From Buxus sempervirens (Eukaryota > Streptophyta > Magnoliopsida > Buxales > Buxaceae), in the NCBI GenBank assembly GCA_947561395.2, contig OX387182.1, positions 2,800,001 through 2,864,000 of the forward strand: a DNA stretch of 64,000 bases, read 5' to 3'. The translations under genes and the position numbers were made by a program. Shown piece after piece: positions 23,201 to 38,200 of the stretch; positions within the stretch are counted from its first letter, which is position 1, and every line of letters starts with the position of its first letter. Below the pieces are notes generated by a model. That model was given only the letters and a program-made list of their open reading frames with translations, was not told the origin of the DNA and did not search any database.

Positions 23201-26200
23201 TGTATTGTTTTGATGTATTACATGAATTTGATTTCATAAAAAATATGTGGTTATTCAATTGTTTGGTTAGAATCGTGAAAACATATTGAAAAAAAGCCAT
23301 TTGAATTAAAGACTATCCATTTACTTGGATTAAAAAAGGTAGGAAAAAAGTTTAGATTTTACAAGCTATGATAGTTTTAGTGGTTATTATACCTAGTGGT
23401 GAAATGACCCCACCAGAGGTGATGGTGATGAAGATGGTTCAATACGAGAAGTAAGCTCTATTCATTTACTTGGATAAAAAAGGGTAGGAAAAAATTTTAG
23501 ATCTTACAAGCTATGATAGTGTTAGTGGTTATTTAGTGATCATGTGGTTGTTATAGCTGGTGGTAAAATGACACCACTAGAGATGATGGTGATGAAGATG
23601 GTTCACTACGAGAAGTAATCATAATGGTGATATCCCTATTAAAAATAATGGTGATAATAACAATAATATAAGTGATACTGTTGCTATATCTGATAATTAT
23701 GTTGAAGGTGGTAGTCACAGCCACTTATTGGTATTGTAATCGTCGATGGTGGTTTTGACAGTGTTGGAATTGGTGGCATGACATTGGTGATGGTATTGGT
23801 GGCATTGGTGGTGGTGTTGAAAGAGGTGGTATTCCAGTGATGATGGTGGTGGTGATGGTGATGGTAGTAGCAATAACAGAATCGCTGATATGTTGGTAAT
23901 AGTAGTGGTGGTGAAGATGGCTGCAGTTGCTACAATAATGCAGGTGGTATTGTTACATCATGTGATATTTTATTGTAAGTGTCCATGTGCCGGTGGTGGT
24001 ATGGCACCACTGCTAAATGTGGTGATAGCACTGGTGTAACCACAGGAGGTTTTGGTGATGTTATTGATATTGGTGAAGAGAGTTGTTGATGCTGGTGATG
24101 GCATTGATAAGACAAAATGAAAGGAAATACCTTTGAAGGGTGTTGCCTCAATCAATTTTTATTTTTTGGAAAATGTAATTCGAAGTTTTTGAAGGCTCAG
24201 AAAATTGACTTTTTTTTTAGAAAATAAAATTCATTTGCATGCAGTTTTACATTTAAACAATTTCTTTTGAAAATATTTTCTGCATCTCATTTTACATTAA
24301 AACAAATGGAAACATGCAGCATTTTTAAAACAAGTGGAAATTGTTGCTCGCCTTTTGGGTTAGTATGGAGAAAAAGGACTAGCTAGTTGGAAGAAGTTTT
24401 TTTAACTTTTTCTGGGAACAGTCCATTGGCCAGTATTCCAAGTTATTCAATTTCTATTTTAAGAATGCTGGTGTAGGTAGTTAAGAAAATCTAGAGCTTT
24501 TATACTAGAATTTGGTCAAGGAGAGTGGAATAAAGAATATTTCATTCTAGTTAATTGGGATATGGGGTTTCCAACCAAAGAATTTTTGTGATCCGGGCAC
24601 AAAAAATTTGACATGAAGCACAAATCAGATGAATCTGCTGTCATGATTTAGCCGGTTCCAATGCTCTGTTAGAAGTCAGAACCTTGGCACTTACTCAAGC
24701 ATGAATTCTTAGGAAGAAATGGATAGGATGCATCTTTTTAGAAAGACCATAAGCATAGATATTGAACTCTTCTTGAAATGTTACTTTAACTGGCCTTTTA
24801 AACTGTTATTGCAAGTATAGATGTGCCCTTTTATGTTAGATCTTCCATGGATTATAAGAGCGACATTTAATTATGGAAAGTCTATTTTCATATGTGTATC
24901 ATGCTTTATGTTTTGTGAAATTTGAAATTATACATCATTTTTCTCTTTGTTGCTGTGTAATTAGTATATTTTGTTTTGAAAAGGTTCATCCGTTCTGAGG
25001 AAGATGATATGGACACATCTTGGGAGCAAAGACTAGTGAAGCGTTATTACAATAAACTTTTCAAAGAGTATCCTTGACAAATAAATGCTGCAAAGTTTTC
25101 CTAATTGTTTTTGTTATGTTATCCAGATGCTGAGATACTAGATGATTTTGACTGCTTTATATTTAATTATATGATTCTGAATAATTGACACTTTATTTTA
25201 TACTTGCATTTTGCTGTGAATTGGTATATTTTATAAGAAGGAACACAAAAGTGAATCTATTTCGCTATTGTTTAAATTTTTTGTATGGGCTAAGATTTTG
25301 ATTTGAAGTTTGCTTGACTTGCTAAAATAGAGCTATTGAGGTGAAGTATTAATAGGAGAAAAATAATTTGTGAATGAAATCTTAGGGATGGCATTTTAGA
25401 AATCCATATGTAGGTAAACAACTATGGTGTGGTAACCACCACAAAATAATGCCTTATCCCACCTAGTTGGATCAACATTTCCATTGGCGACAAGCATGTA
25501 GAAAACTGAAAAGGACGTTCAGTTGGTTCAGTGAACAGTGACAAATCAGAAAGTAAACTATTAAAAATGATTAGAATACAACTAGGATGATAGAAGCACC
25601 ATAATTATATGCATCACAGTCCATGTCAAGGGTGTGTGTGTGTGGGTGGGTATGGATGTTTGCATGCATGCATGTTTGGACTAGTAAATTTTGGGTGGGG
25701 TGTGTGTGTACATGTAGTTGTATGGATGAAAATTTTCATATGTTTATACAAGAGCATGATACCTTGTTATTGTTATTAACAACTTTTGGTTCTGCATGGG
25801 ACCAAGTCTTTGAAACATTCAGAGGAGATTTGAAGTTTTATTGGAGAGAATAGATCATTACTTTTACACCATGTGTCCAACCATCATGGTCCCAAAATAA
25901 CACACCAACACCAAATCACCAACCCTTAATAAACAATTTTAAGATGCTTATACATGAAGTAAAGTATTTTACACGACCCAAGTGTGATTTGCAGGCCTGA
26001 AAAATACGCGTTTACATTGAGAAAGTAGAAATATAAAATAAATAATATATCAATATAAATATGAAATATGGGTAAATGCATCATGAAAAGGATACTGCAA
26101 GTTAGTACTTAATTTTTTTGACATCTAAGGGCGAACAGTTAATGTGAAAAAAAAAACCTTAAGATAGTCTAAGATCCTTAAATAAATTAAGTTAATTAGG

Positions 26201-29200
26201 AATATCAATTTAAAATGTCACAATATCATTAATTTTGATTAACTTTTTTAGTCTATGTCCTAATTCACTTGGTGTATGGGGTGCAAACCCAAGATATGAG
26301 ATGGCCTGTAAGGCCTAAGTCTCATGTAAGCCTCACACTTAAAGGAATGAGCATGATGGTTAAGTATTAAAGGTGCAGGTGCCGCACTTGAGCATCAAGG
26401 TCTTTTTCTTGAGCTTGTCTTGAGCAAGCCTAGTGACATCTAAAAGCTGTTTGCATGTGTGTTAAATCTGTTCTATTGGACAAAGATCAGTGTTGATCAG
26501 TGGTTGACAAAGAAAATCTTTTTGACGCTGTTTAACATGATCTTCCCTGATTTACAAATTCAAATCTGCAACTAGCATTGAGAAAACGTGATGATTGCTG
26601 TAGCCTAATGCTTGATTGATCTAAATGACTCAACAGTTGCATTCCACAAGCTTTCTGGGGAATCAATAACCTAGGATTCTTTGATAATACAAACTCAAAT
26701 TATTTAATCCTCGTCATGTAAATTTGAGAAACATCAATAGATCATGAAAGACAATAGCTTTCTGTAAAATGTAATTTTATTCCAGTTCTTAAACGAGGTT
26801 GTCTTTTCCAATGCTGTAGAGGTGTACTAGGGTTCTATGGCACATGATATCTTCATTATACACCTCGACAAAGTGATCCATGCCTATAACACCAACACTA
26901 TTCCTATTTTACTTGTTAGATGTAACAAAAATTGTTAAAAAATTATGTCTTGTTCTTTTCATAAGATGTGTCTTTATAATTATTACAAACAATTGGTTTT
27001 TAAACATAACATATAGGTGTATAATATTTTTTGATAAGTAATGAAATTCATTCATATCAAAAGGAGGGAACACCCACAAGAGATGGGCGACCATGAAGTT
27101 CAACAAAACAAAATATCTACCAAAACATGACAAACCTGATACAACTACATCTAAACAATAGAAGACCAATTTCTCACAATATCAGTAGCCAGATAATTAC
27201 TGAAATCCTTATGGGCTGATGCCCAGGTAGCTTCCAATGATACCACCTGATCCACAAGTCCGATTTTAGTAATCCTTCTATCTTAAAAAATCCTCTGATT
27301 GTGTGCCAACAAAATATTCCATAAAGTGGCAAAAACAAGACTTTATAAAGCTTCCTCCCTAACCTGCTCAGATCCACGAACCTCCACTGAAATGCTAAAT
27401 CACGGATAGAAGAAGGCAACAGTTAGGCGTATATGTGTTTGAACATTATTCTTCATGTTAATCAGCAGATTATTGAGGAAGCTTCTTGCCAAGGTTGGTT
27501 CTGTGGCAATTCTTAACCCTTAAAAACAGAGAATGCTGTGGGAAATTTGGAAATTTGTGAAATTGAGGAAAATTAGGATAAAGGAGAGGTTCTAGTGAAA
27601 ATTTATGAAGTGTTATAACAAGTGTGTTGACATACAAATAAGTAGAAATACTACAAAGCCTCACATTTATGACATCATTTTGTGAGTTTTCTTTATGTAG
27701 GCTTTTTAATTATTTGTAAGTTCTCTTTGCAATGAACTATGGATTCAAATCCTCTATGGCCGAGCCCATAAAGGTGCTCAGCAGTACCCAGTAGTTGGTT
27801 ACCATGTCTACCCAATCAGGGCAGATTCTGGGCGGATTCGGCTTTTACATAATTGTAGCAGTAAAAAAGCACTTTTTTTGTATTTTTGACTTATTCACTT
27901 ATGATACAACCCACAGTTTTTTGGAGCATCAACTGCAGACGGAGTTACCTGTCGAGGCAGGTAACTTACTTATGGAAGATTATTTGATCTCTTTCCTTGT
28001 CTAAAACACGAGAAATATTAAAAAATTGGATGGCTGTTGATACTTTTGACAGGACTTCATACGTGTATATTATATCTTATATAGTTCAGATATTGTCTAA
28101 CTGGCTTATCTTGAAGATATTCTGTGAAATGAACAGGGCCAATCTTCCACATAGCTTATTCTGGTCTGTTGCAACTTGCAACAGCCAATTAAAGCTGTTG
28201 GCTTCTTTGACAGAAGGATTTTGAGGACATGGCTATATATTTCACTTTTATTTATGCCCTATAATTTAATTGAAGGTCACATCACAAGGTAAACTGCTAT
28301 CATCATTTAACTGCGCACCTGAATCATCCTGAGATTTGATTTTATCAAAAATTAATGTACTACTAGCTTTTCCCAAGTTTTTCTACAATAATGCTATTAA
28401 TTTTTGAAGATTCCAGATGCACCAAATCTTTAAATAAGTTTTAATATTATCTATGTCTATGCGATCTGATTGTTGTTTAAAAATAAAATTAGCAAGTTAA
28501 CTTTTCAAAACCTCTTTTTTAGAGAAGATTACAGGACTATAGTTTCTAGCTCTACTCAATTCTTAACCTTTTTTTATTTTCAGTATTATGTTCTACAACC
28601 AATGTTTATACTACCAAAAAATATGCTTGAATCATGTCTCATGCTTCTTGTTTTAGAAAGTTGTAGTTTTCCTGCCAGAGTCAAATGATATTCTGGGTAC
28701 TTTTCTACACAAGAGAATTACGCCTCATTCCATTTGAAAATGCGGATATAATCTGGATTCCCCTTTTTTATATTTCAAATACACTATCTACCCTCTACAT
28801 GTTTTATGTTACTTGATTTGGTTAATTGTGCGAGTATAGTAATGGTTTTGACAGTAGTAAAATTTTCTTTGCAACATTCTGGATAGAATCAGATGCTTGT
28901 TCCTTGTTTGTATCCTTAAACCTGCTGAAGATACTGCTTAGCTGACATGTCACAGTACAAAAGTGGCAAGGTACCTGTTATCATGATCCACAGATTTATA
29001 AATTTAGTTGTTTCAAACAAATTTTTAAGGATCATTTGCTCCAAATTTTCTGTATGAAAATCTTATTCCTAATGTTTAATAGAAACTGTTCAGTTCACCT
29101 TATGTATTTCCCTGATAAAAGGGTTAATTCTTTATGTTTTGTGCTCTCGAAATTAAGAAGGTTGCTTAATTCTCTATGTTTTGTGCTCTCAACATTAAGA

Positions 29201-32200
29201 AGGTTGCTTATTGTATGGTTATCATGTTAAAATTTCTGAGCATGGTAAATTTTCTCAAACATGAGTGCAACATCAGAGATGGTAACAATCTATAGCATAG
29301 TAAATTTGTTCATCTTCTTTATGTATGTTTTTTAGCCCATATTTGTCATTAATAAGAACAAGGCAGATGGCTAAAGTTGTACCAATTGACATAGAACGAA
29401 GCTTGTGAATTATGCTGAAATTTGGGCAAAGAATGATGGAGCAGAGAGATGGATGTCATAGATGATATTAATCAATTTGGTTTTTTACCATGAAGGTCTA
29501 TCATTTGGTGTATCTTTTCGAATTGGACAATTACTGGAGGATTTCAAAAAGAAGATAACAAACTTCAAATGATGCGTATTTATATGTAAGAAAGAACATG
29601 TTAAAGTATCTAGAGAATTAATTTGGTGGGGTTGAGGCAAGAAAGTACCAAGAAAATGAATTGATGTTATGAAAGATGTATAAAGGAGCATAACATGTGA
29701 ACAAGCACTTATCAAAGGATCAAGAATCAACTATGAGCCCTTATCCATTTGCATTGGTTATATATGAATACACAACTTATATTCAAGAAGAAGTGCCCTA
29801 GCGCATGTTACGATTTCTATATGTTTGGGAATAGTAGAGATTCCACCAACAAGCATCTTTTTCTGCTCATTCAGTTTCTTTTCTTATTAGCAATCTTCTG
29901 AAAACATATTGGATATCAAATAAAAATATTGCAACGATGATATTGCTATAATTTATATTTTCAGTTAAAATATATCTTCTTTATTTTATAATTTTTGCTC
30001 ACAGATTGGTCTAAGATGGAGGACAGAAAGGGAAGTCATGTCTGGAAAAGGTGACCAAGAAGGCTCTATATTTTCAAATATTATTATTATTATTTTTTGT
30101 CTTTGATTATTAAAGCTTCACTTTGGTGGCTCATTACAATGAATTTGTTTTTGTTTGCAAGAAATATTTCTTGTTATTTGACAATCAACTATTTTTTCTA
30201 CCCTTTTTGTTTATTTTATTTTATTTTCTCACTCTTTTTACTTGCTATTATGATTCCTATTAATGAATGAAATTCAATTCACTAGAAATTTTGAGTTCCT
30301 CGTCTAATAAGATGTATTGAGAACATGAGCAGAATTGGAGTTAGTTTGTTAGCATACAAGTTATTGTCTTATATATGCGTAATTATTTATTGTTTGATTC
30401 TGTATTTTTGTGGAAGCTTGATTATCTGAATCATAAGAAATTGGGTTCAAAAATCTGATTTCTTCTGCTTGTGTTAACCACTAGTGGTCCTTTTTTTCTT
30501 TCTTAATGAGCAGTAAAGAGCTTGCGTTCTGTAGGCATAACTAGTAGGGATGTGGATGAGAATATGGTATTGGTACAGGAATACCATATCTAAATTTTTT
30601 TTTGTTTTTGATTGGTAAATAAGATATATTATATTTATAGATAAATAGAAGCATGATTCCTAGGTACACGAACAGTGTACCTATGATACATATTGAAATC
30701 AAACATACAAGTCTCGAGGGTAGTTTTACATATTCAAATACTCCTACTCCCAGTCCCACTCCCCTCCTCTGTTGATGTCAACAAAACAATCCTCATATCT
30801 GCTGCTGGACTTCCTACCTAATTTGGAAACATGTGATAAAGGACCAGGTCTTGAAACTGCACATCATTCATCATGCCATGAGCTGCCAGCCAATTATGCA
30901 TGAGTCTCAAAACTTTTCTTTCTAGATTTGGCAGACCTCGCTCTATACTTCTAAAAATTCTATTGTTCCTTTCTCCCCAGATTGCCTAAGAGATGGAGGC
31001 AGGAGCAACATTCCACAACAAGTTCTTTTGAGAAGTCCCTTTCTTTACACTCCAAGCCTGTAAAACCTTATCGAAGCTCTTTTCCTGAACCCACATTATT
31101 CCAAACCTTCCAATAATTCTGTTCCATAGGTTGTTTGTAACGCCCTGGACTCGGACATGTTCATTAAAGGTATATGCCGGTTCCTTAACAACAGGAGAGG
31201 TCCTAGAAACGCATTCCTAAGTTTTAAAATTAACCAAAGCAGTTATATTCTAATCCTAAAATTTTCAGAAAAACGGCTATATAACGCCTGTATTTACAAG
31301 AATGAGCTAAGCCTCCAATACTTGATAATCACAAGATAAACATATAGACAATATACATCCATTCCAAAAACTAACCCATCAAACATACACATATTTAACA
31401 TAAAGTTCACTAAGGTTCTCACTCTCTTTCTCTCTCTCTCAATTACAATTTATACAAGATCCAAAAAAATAGACGACTACAAAAAATATGCTGCCCAACC
31501 CTATCCAGGATAATAATAATCCTCAGGGTGGTAGTCGTCATCAGGTTCGTTATTTCTGCCTACCCCAGTTTGTGCTCGCTCTGCAGGTCTATCTGAAAAC
31601 AAATCGTTAAAACAAAACTCGTGAGACTAACGTCCCAGTAAGCAGCATAATGCATGATAAGAACATTTTATGCAGTTTCAATCATTAAAGTAGCATAATA
31701 ATGTAATATACAATCAAACTCTGGCAACTCATGCTAAAACCATATCAATATCATGTAATAACATTACTTTGAATTCTGTGGAATCATAAAACAGATTAAT
31801 CCAAACCACGATCTCAGCAAAATCTCATGTAATAACAATGATTTAATTCACTTGTCCAATTCGCCACCTCACAACTTACAACAGAAAGATCTAGCTAGGA
31901 TCACTCTTCCAAAGCGGAACACTCAAGCATGAGACATGCATGAGCTGGCAAGTACAACCCGGTCCAACCATAGCAAGTTAGCGATCTCTTCAGACCATCG
32001 AGTTAGTGATCTCACTGAGACCATATAGTTGACTTTTCGGGTTGCTGTGGCACATTCCGAGGAGGATGCAAGCTCACAACCCTCGGCCCCTCATGAGCTA
32101 GGGTGAACGGCAATCCACTACCCCAAATATAATATCATGGTTATTTAAATACCATAGACTAACTGCCTTACTTAAGTATGCCTTATGTTACATACTTTAA

Positions 32201-35200
32201 CAATGCAACCAACTTCGACTTAACCCACACACGAGAAGCCACTTCTTGAACACAAGTTAGAATTTACCAATTTAGTACTTGACAAAGGCCAACACAAATT
32301 ATTTACACTTTGTTTGCAGTTGCTACTTACTATGTAAATCTGAATTTAACTAGTGAGTTGAATACTAAACCTGATCCAATATATAAGGAATTGGTATGTG
32401 TGCCATATATCGTTGGAAAGATCTACGAATCTAGTTTCCAACGCAACAAACGGTTCGTGATTCGGAGTTACTTACAGGAAGTTATGGCTGTTTTACTACA
32501 GGTGGTTCAAAACAGCCGCGAAACCTACTGGACGGAAATCATCAATTTTTCTGGATTTTTCTTGCAATACCTCGAGTTCCAATTGGTCCTAAACCAATTC
32601 CATTCAACTACAAATACCCTAAACTCAATTTTAGAATACTAATATAAATTTTTACGCAAAGATTCCTAGCCTTTGCAAGCCACCGAAATTTTAGACTACT
32701 GACCTCATCTTAAAGTTCTGTAACAGAAGGTCGCCTACTCAAATCTCATTTCCTCAGTTCCATTTCAGAATCTAAATCAGTATTTTTCTTATGCCAAATC
32801 AAACCTAAAATCAAAACTAAATTAACACTCTCATGCCGAATCAAGACCGAAATTAGAACTCTAATCACAAATAACATCAAAGAGATAAACAATGCAAGTT
32901 CTTCAAAATTCTGCATCCCATATAACCAGCAGGACAAATTCCCTTTGTAACATGTCCGAGCAAAGCTATACTCAACTAATTTATCGGCCAACCTAAATGT
33001 CTCAGCTTAAGCTAGAGTCCCTTCCTACAACCTGTTTCAGGTAAACAGTAGATTTTATCCTAAGCTATACCAACAAACCCTTAATCCAAAACATGCTTAG
33101 ATCAAACAGCTATCAATACATGCTTAGATCAAACAGCTACCAATACATGCTTAGATCCAATAGCTACCAATACATGTCAAATCCGAACCTAGCCTCAGCA
33201 CCTATTCTTCTCATGCCAACTCAAAACCTAAACATATTGAAAATCATCAATACTTGTTTGAAATCTTGAGCATTCCAATCAGAACCACTCACTACATATT
33301 CTTAATCAATTTACCACGACATGGTCATTAAAAGATCATAAACGAATTACCCATAACAGGCATGCTTCATTACCAACTACATCCACCAAATTTTGTCACA
33401 AGATTCCTTGGCAAACTAACTTATTTAAACAATACAATAACCAGACAGCCAATTAGGATTTTCTTTCTGTCTCAACAACTAACAGCAACTTAAATGGAGC
33501 ACAAACAACCAATTAGGATTTTCTTTCTTTCTCAATAACTAACAGCAACTTAGAATGAATATAAAGAACATGTCTAGACGCACGACTGCTCTACTTTGAG
33601 CGTTTATTTGCAAACAGTAATTGATTATACTCAAAAGAATATAAACGAAGTCATAAGAAATAAATAGTAATCGATCAAAACCAAACAATAATCGATCAAA
33701 CAAATAGAAATCAGAAAAACAAAACCCAAGCAGTAATCGATCAACCAAAAAAATTGCTACTTACCGATTTGAACGAATCCAAACGCCCAAACCCTCTTTT
33801 CTCTTTTCCTTTTTCTTTCTCATGCGGCTAGCCCTCACACGAACGACCCCCCTTTCTTTCTTCTTCTTCTCCTCCCTCCTCCTGCGTTTTCCCCGTTCTT
33901 CTCAAACCCCAATGTCCCCCTTTTTCCTTGGATGAAAGAACCGTAACGTTTTTTTTTTAAACCATTGAACCGGTTTAACCACTTGAACCAACTCATTTAA
34001 CCTACCAATTTAAACCATTAACACTCACTAAACCAACCCAACTAAATAAACCAACTATTTTATTTTTCCAGCATGTTTGATAAAAAGGGAGATTCCTCTA
34101 AAGAACCACATGTGAGAGAAGAGGATCCCAGGGAACACTGGAGTGAAGAGGATCCCAGTGAGCACTTGAGTGAGGAAAAAGATCTCAGTGAACCTCAAGC
34201 TTCGATTAGCGAAGAATCAAAAGAAAGAGAACTAATTGAGATCACATCAATGGAAGAGGACCCTAGTGAGGAGAATCCACCTGAGGAAGATTCTGATACA
34301 CCTCAGGAGGAATCGTCTGAAGCACGATTCGTATATGAAGGAATCATAGGATGTACATTACTGATTGGGGGTAGCACAGCAGTTTGTCTCTGACACAGGA
34401 GCCCAATCATCTCTAGCGGATCCTGAATTCTTAAGTACCATACATTCTTATTCAAGGATCACTGAGAGTATAAAACGTATGAGTACGATTGGAGGAGAGT
34501 TGGAGGCAGTTCGAAGGACATTTCACGACTGCAGTGTTCAGATGGGAGATATACAAATGACAGTAGATTTAATGGAAATCCCGATGTATGACGAATTTAA
34601 GGTGATCTTAGGGATGGATTTGATGGTTAAATACCATGTTGTTCTTGAACTTTTCAAGCATTTGAGTTCAAGAAAGTCTGCCCACTTTAAGCTAATGCAT
34701 TCACAATTACTCGTCACATGAAAAGTTCAAGCATTTGAATTCAAGAAAATATGTACCTCTGGGATCCTGCTTTTGCCGGGATCTACATGGGGTTTTAGTG
34801 CTTTTTTTAGAGCCAAGCATGTAAATGTCACTTGTTTCTTGGTAAGTTGATTTCTATTTCTCTCTGTTATGGTCTTGTATCTTCTAACTCTATAATCTGA
34901 CAGAAAATATCTTTATAAGTGATGTATATGGTTTAGAGAATAATTTGTTAACCTTCTTCAACAGGGCAATTCATATGTGGTAACAAGCAATGCAATGAAA
35001 AAGATGGCTTAGCAAGCTATGAGGTAAATATTTGCACTGGATATCAACTTATTCACCTGCAAAATACAATGTAAGTAGGCTTTTGATAACATTTTTAATA
35101 GTGCTCATGATTCAACAATTGCAAGCTATAAAATCATTATATGCTTATGTTTCTATGATATTTCAGTCAACCAAGGGCAGAGGACCCTTGGTTGTTAGTC

Positions 35201-38200
35201 TAGTTCCATCCATTTAGAATTTTTGACCTTGTGCATTCACATTCTGGTTACCTGGAGCAGCGGCTAGCAATTTTTTGTATGCAAGAGAAATCTTAGTTTA
35301 TAGTTATAGTTAAAAAATTCATAAGATGGAGAAAGACATAATACCGAACAATTAAAAAAAATTCCATTTTCAAGAAGTAAAAAATTTTAGAAGATTTCCG
35401 AAAAATATTTAAGAGTTTTCAAGATCTTGTCCAGAATAAGATGTACGTGCTTTTTGCCCTAAATGCTTTTAATATAGCTGGAAAAAACAAAAACAAAATT
35501 TTCACAGCTGTAAAAATTTTCAGGACAAAAAGAAAAAAAGTGAACATTTACTCCCTGTGGTAGTTGCAAAATCAAGCCATTGAAGCTCTTTGGATTTATT
35601 TTAAGAAATTACTGTAGGAAGTCTTGTTGATGATCAACAGTGAGTCAAACAAATGCAAGCAAGTAGCTGATGAATGCATAGATCATAATATATATATATA
35701 TATATATATTATCTTCCCAAAAATAATAGCTTACAACTGCATAGATCATAATATTTATATTCAATGTACCAGGGTGATATTTCTTGTCTCTGTTTTTGGA
35801 AGGGGAAGGGGAAGTTATTGAAAAAGAAAAGAAAATTCTAAGGTAAAAAGTGAGTCTTGATTTGGCCAACTTCATCTATTCTATTTGACCATTGAGGTTC
35901 TGATGAGCTCGCAAAGATGCTGCAAAAATTACTTCCAAGTGCAGAAGCTTATCAATTATACAAGGGTGAGTCCCAAGGTCATTTTCCTCAGGGACATGGT
36001 TGTTAGAAGTAACTCAAAAATTAAAAATTGAAGATGCTAGGGAATCAAAGAAGAAAAGAAGACAGAATTTACATGAGCTAAGTGACAAATTGTTGCCTAA
36101 AATTTGAAATTAAACTAAACTAGTCTTAATTCTAAAAGCAAAATTAATCAAGGTAAACTAAACTCCAAATCAGATTTTAGGGATAGAAAAAGAGTAGAAA
36201 AAAACCAGTAGAGTCAATGAACAAGAAATAAAAGCAACATATACTAAATTGCAAGGAGTAACCTAAATGAAGGTAAAAAAATTCTCTAAGGACAAGTTAA
36301 TCAAACACCTGAGCTACAGGTTTTGCTCAAACATGGACTGTATCTCTCTTCCTCTTAAATCCTCTCTTCTTCAATTACCAACTCAGTCATGAGATTGATA
36401 ATCGGATGCTTAAACAATGCAACCTAAACTGTAATTAAGATAAAATTGCTTAAGGAAATTGCAAAACAGATCTGGAACGAAATTTCAGATAGAAAAACCC
36501 AATTCATAACTCAAGCATCCGCTGTGCCACTGCCTATTGTCGACAGTGGATCAAGGTTTGTTGGAGATCTCCTTTCAAAAATAATAAGAATTGCTCTACA
36601 ATTTCTAAAGCCTTCAACACAAAACCAACATGAGGATGTGTTGCCATCATTTCCGGCTTGGCTCGGGGACGCGTGAGTGCGCGGGCGTGCCAGCATCTGT
36701 GCCGATGCAAGGAAGGAGTGGAAAACTTTTGACCCCGGCGCTGTTTGTACGCAAAACCAAACGGGTTGCGGTTTGGATACGACCCGGCCGCCTATAGATT
36801 GGAAGACTTCTGATCCGGCGATTGCTAAGACGGTTGGGGTTTGTCCTCCAAGGTTCTTCCCCCAATTTTATGGCAATATTGATGACGGCCACGTTGGTGG
36901 TGGCCGTTTGATGTAGAATCTGCAAAAATTGAGGGCCGTGTGGGATGACGGCCGTTTCAAGGATGGATGGGCCATGTGGGGTGACGGCCGTTTCAAGGAT
37001 GGATGGTGATGAGAATCAATAAAAGGTAAAAAGAAAACCAACAAAATCTCGGTATCTGCCGCCTGTTTCCTTATAGCTGTGATCGGAGTATAGAGAGAAG
37101 ATATCGGGGACTACCTTGAAGATTACTGGTTCCGGGGTGCACATCGTGACTGCCCTTAGCCTTTCTTGAAGGGGTAAGTGAGATCGTACCTAGCCGTGAT
37201 CGGAGTAGGGCGTATCTTAAGATCATACCTAGCCGTATCGGAGAAGGGCGTATCTTCTTAGCCTTGTCTAGGAGTAAGGGGGATCTCCATGTGTTGTTGC
37301 GACAGGAAGCAACAGGATGATAGACTACTTCATGCTACGAGGATAGCATGAGAGTAGGGTGGTCTGAGAAAACCAGATGAGAGGTCTAAGGAGACCGTAA
37401 TAACTAGTGTAGTTGTGTGTTGATCGAGGGATCTCTTTCCCTTGTCTGCAGGTCCCTATTTATAAGCTGTTTGGCTTGATCACAGAGTTTCCCAACTACC
37501 CACTCTTAGGAAGTTGAACCCCACCTTTACACAAACCACCCACGCTTACAGAAAGTGGGGGACCCCACTTCCCATGTTCTTTTAGAGAGTCCTATCTTGT
37601 GGTCAACCTCCTACGTAATGGAGGGTTTCTTAACAGACCCCACTTCCATAGATTGAGGGATATTTATAGCCACATAATATTCAAGTCTACCACCAGGCTA
37701 CAACGGGTATAAACATTGCCCTCCCACTTTCTCATTACGTCGCTGCAGTAAGACGTGATGAGGAAGTGATAATACACTTGTCATGGGACCAGCCTTATGA
37801 TGGGTCTCACTTGACCCGTATGTGGTAAAAAATCGGCCAAAAGTTGTATTTGACCGTAAAACAATATTAGCATCACTTGATATGGCCGGATGATCATTTT
37901 GTAAAAATATGAAGACCGGTTGACTATTTAATGCCATGGATGTTACCAGTCAACACATACGGCTCGACTCAGCCAAAAGATGCTAACTTCTGGGTAGAAG
38001 TTATAACTAAATGTTATATAACTAAAAGACGTTAACTTGATATTTGTTTGATGACTTCAACCGAAAAAAGAGGCCATGTGCCTATTTTTTAATTATTTGA
38101 CTATTCACGGCCGAAAAGGCTTGTTTTTAATCAAACATGCGGCTGATGACTATTTCTTAATTACTTTAGTAATCATGGCTGAAAAGGCCTGGTTTTAATC

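Larger units (their letters stand above)
25068..28930 (+). other. U12-type (minor spliceosome) intron in FRA10AC1
   Basis: The intron between exons 4 and 5 (3863 bp) starts GTATCCTTG, matching the U12 donor consensus RTATCCTT. Just before the acceptor lies TCCTTAAAC (28913-28921), close to the U12 branch consensus TTCCTTAAC, with its adenine about 10 nt from the AG at 28929-28930 and no polypyrimidine tract. Only this placement joins exon 4 (...Phe-Lys-Glu) to exon 5 (Tyr-Cys-Leu-Ala-Asp-Met) in frame. The other ten junctions have ordinary U2-type signals. Confidence 0.9.

Noticed and set aside
23930..24155. His/Pro/Thr-rich frames
   Set aside because: Translations of the GGT/GAT repeat tract, not genes.
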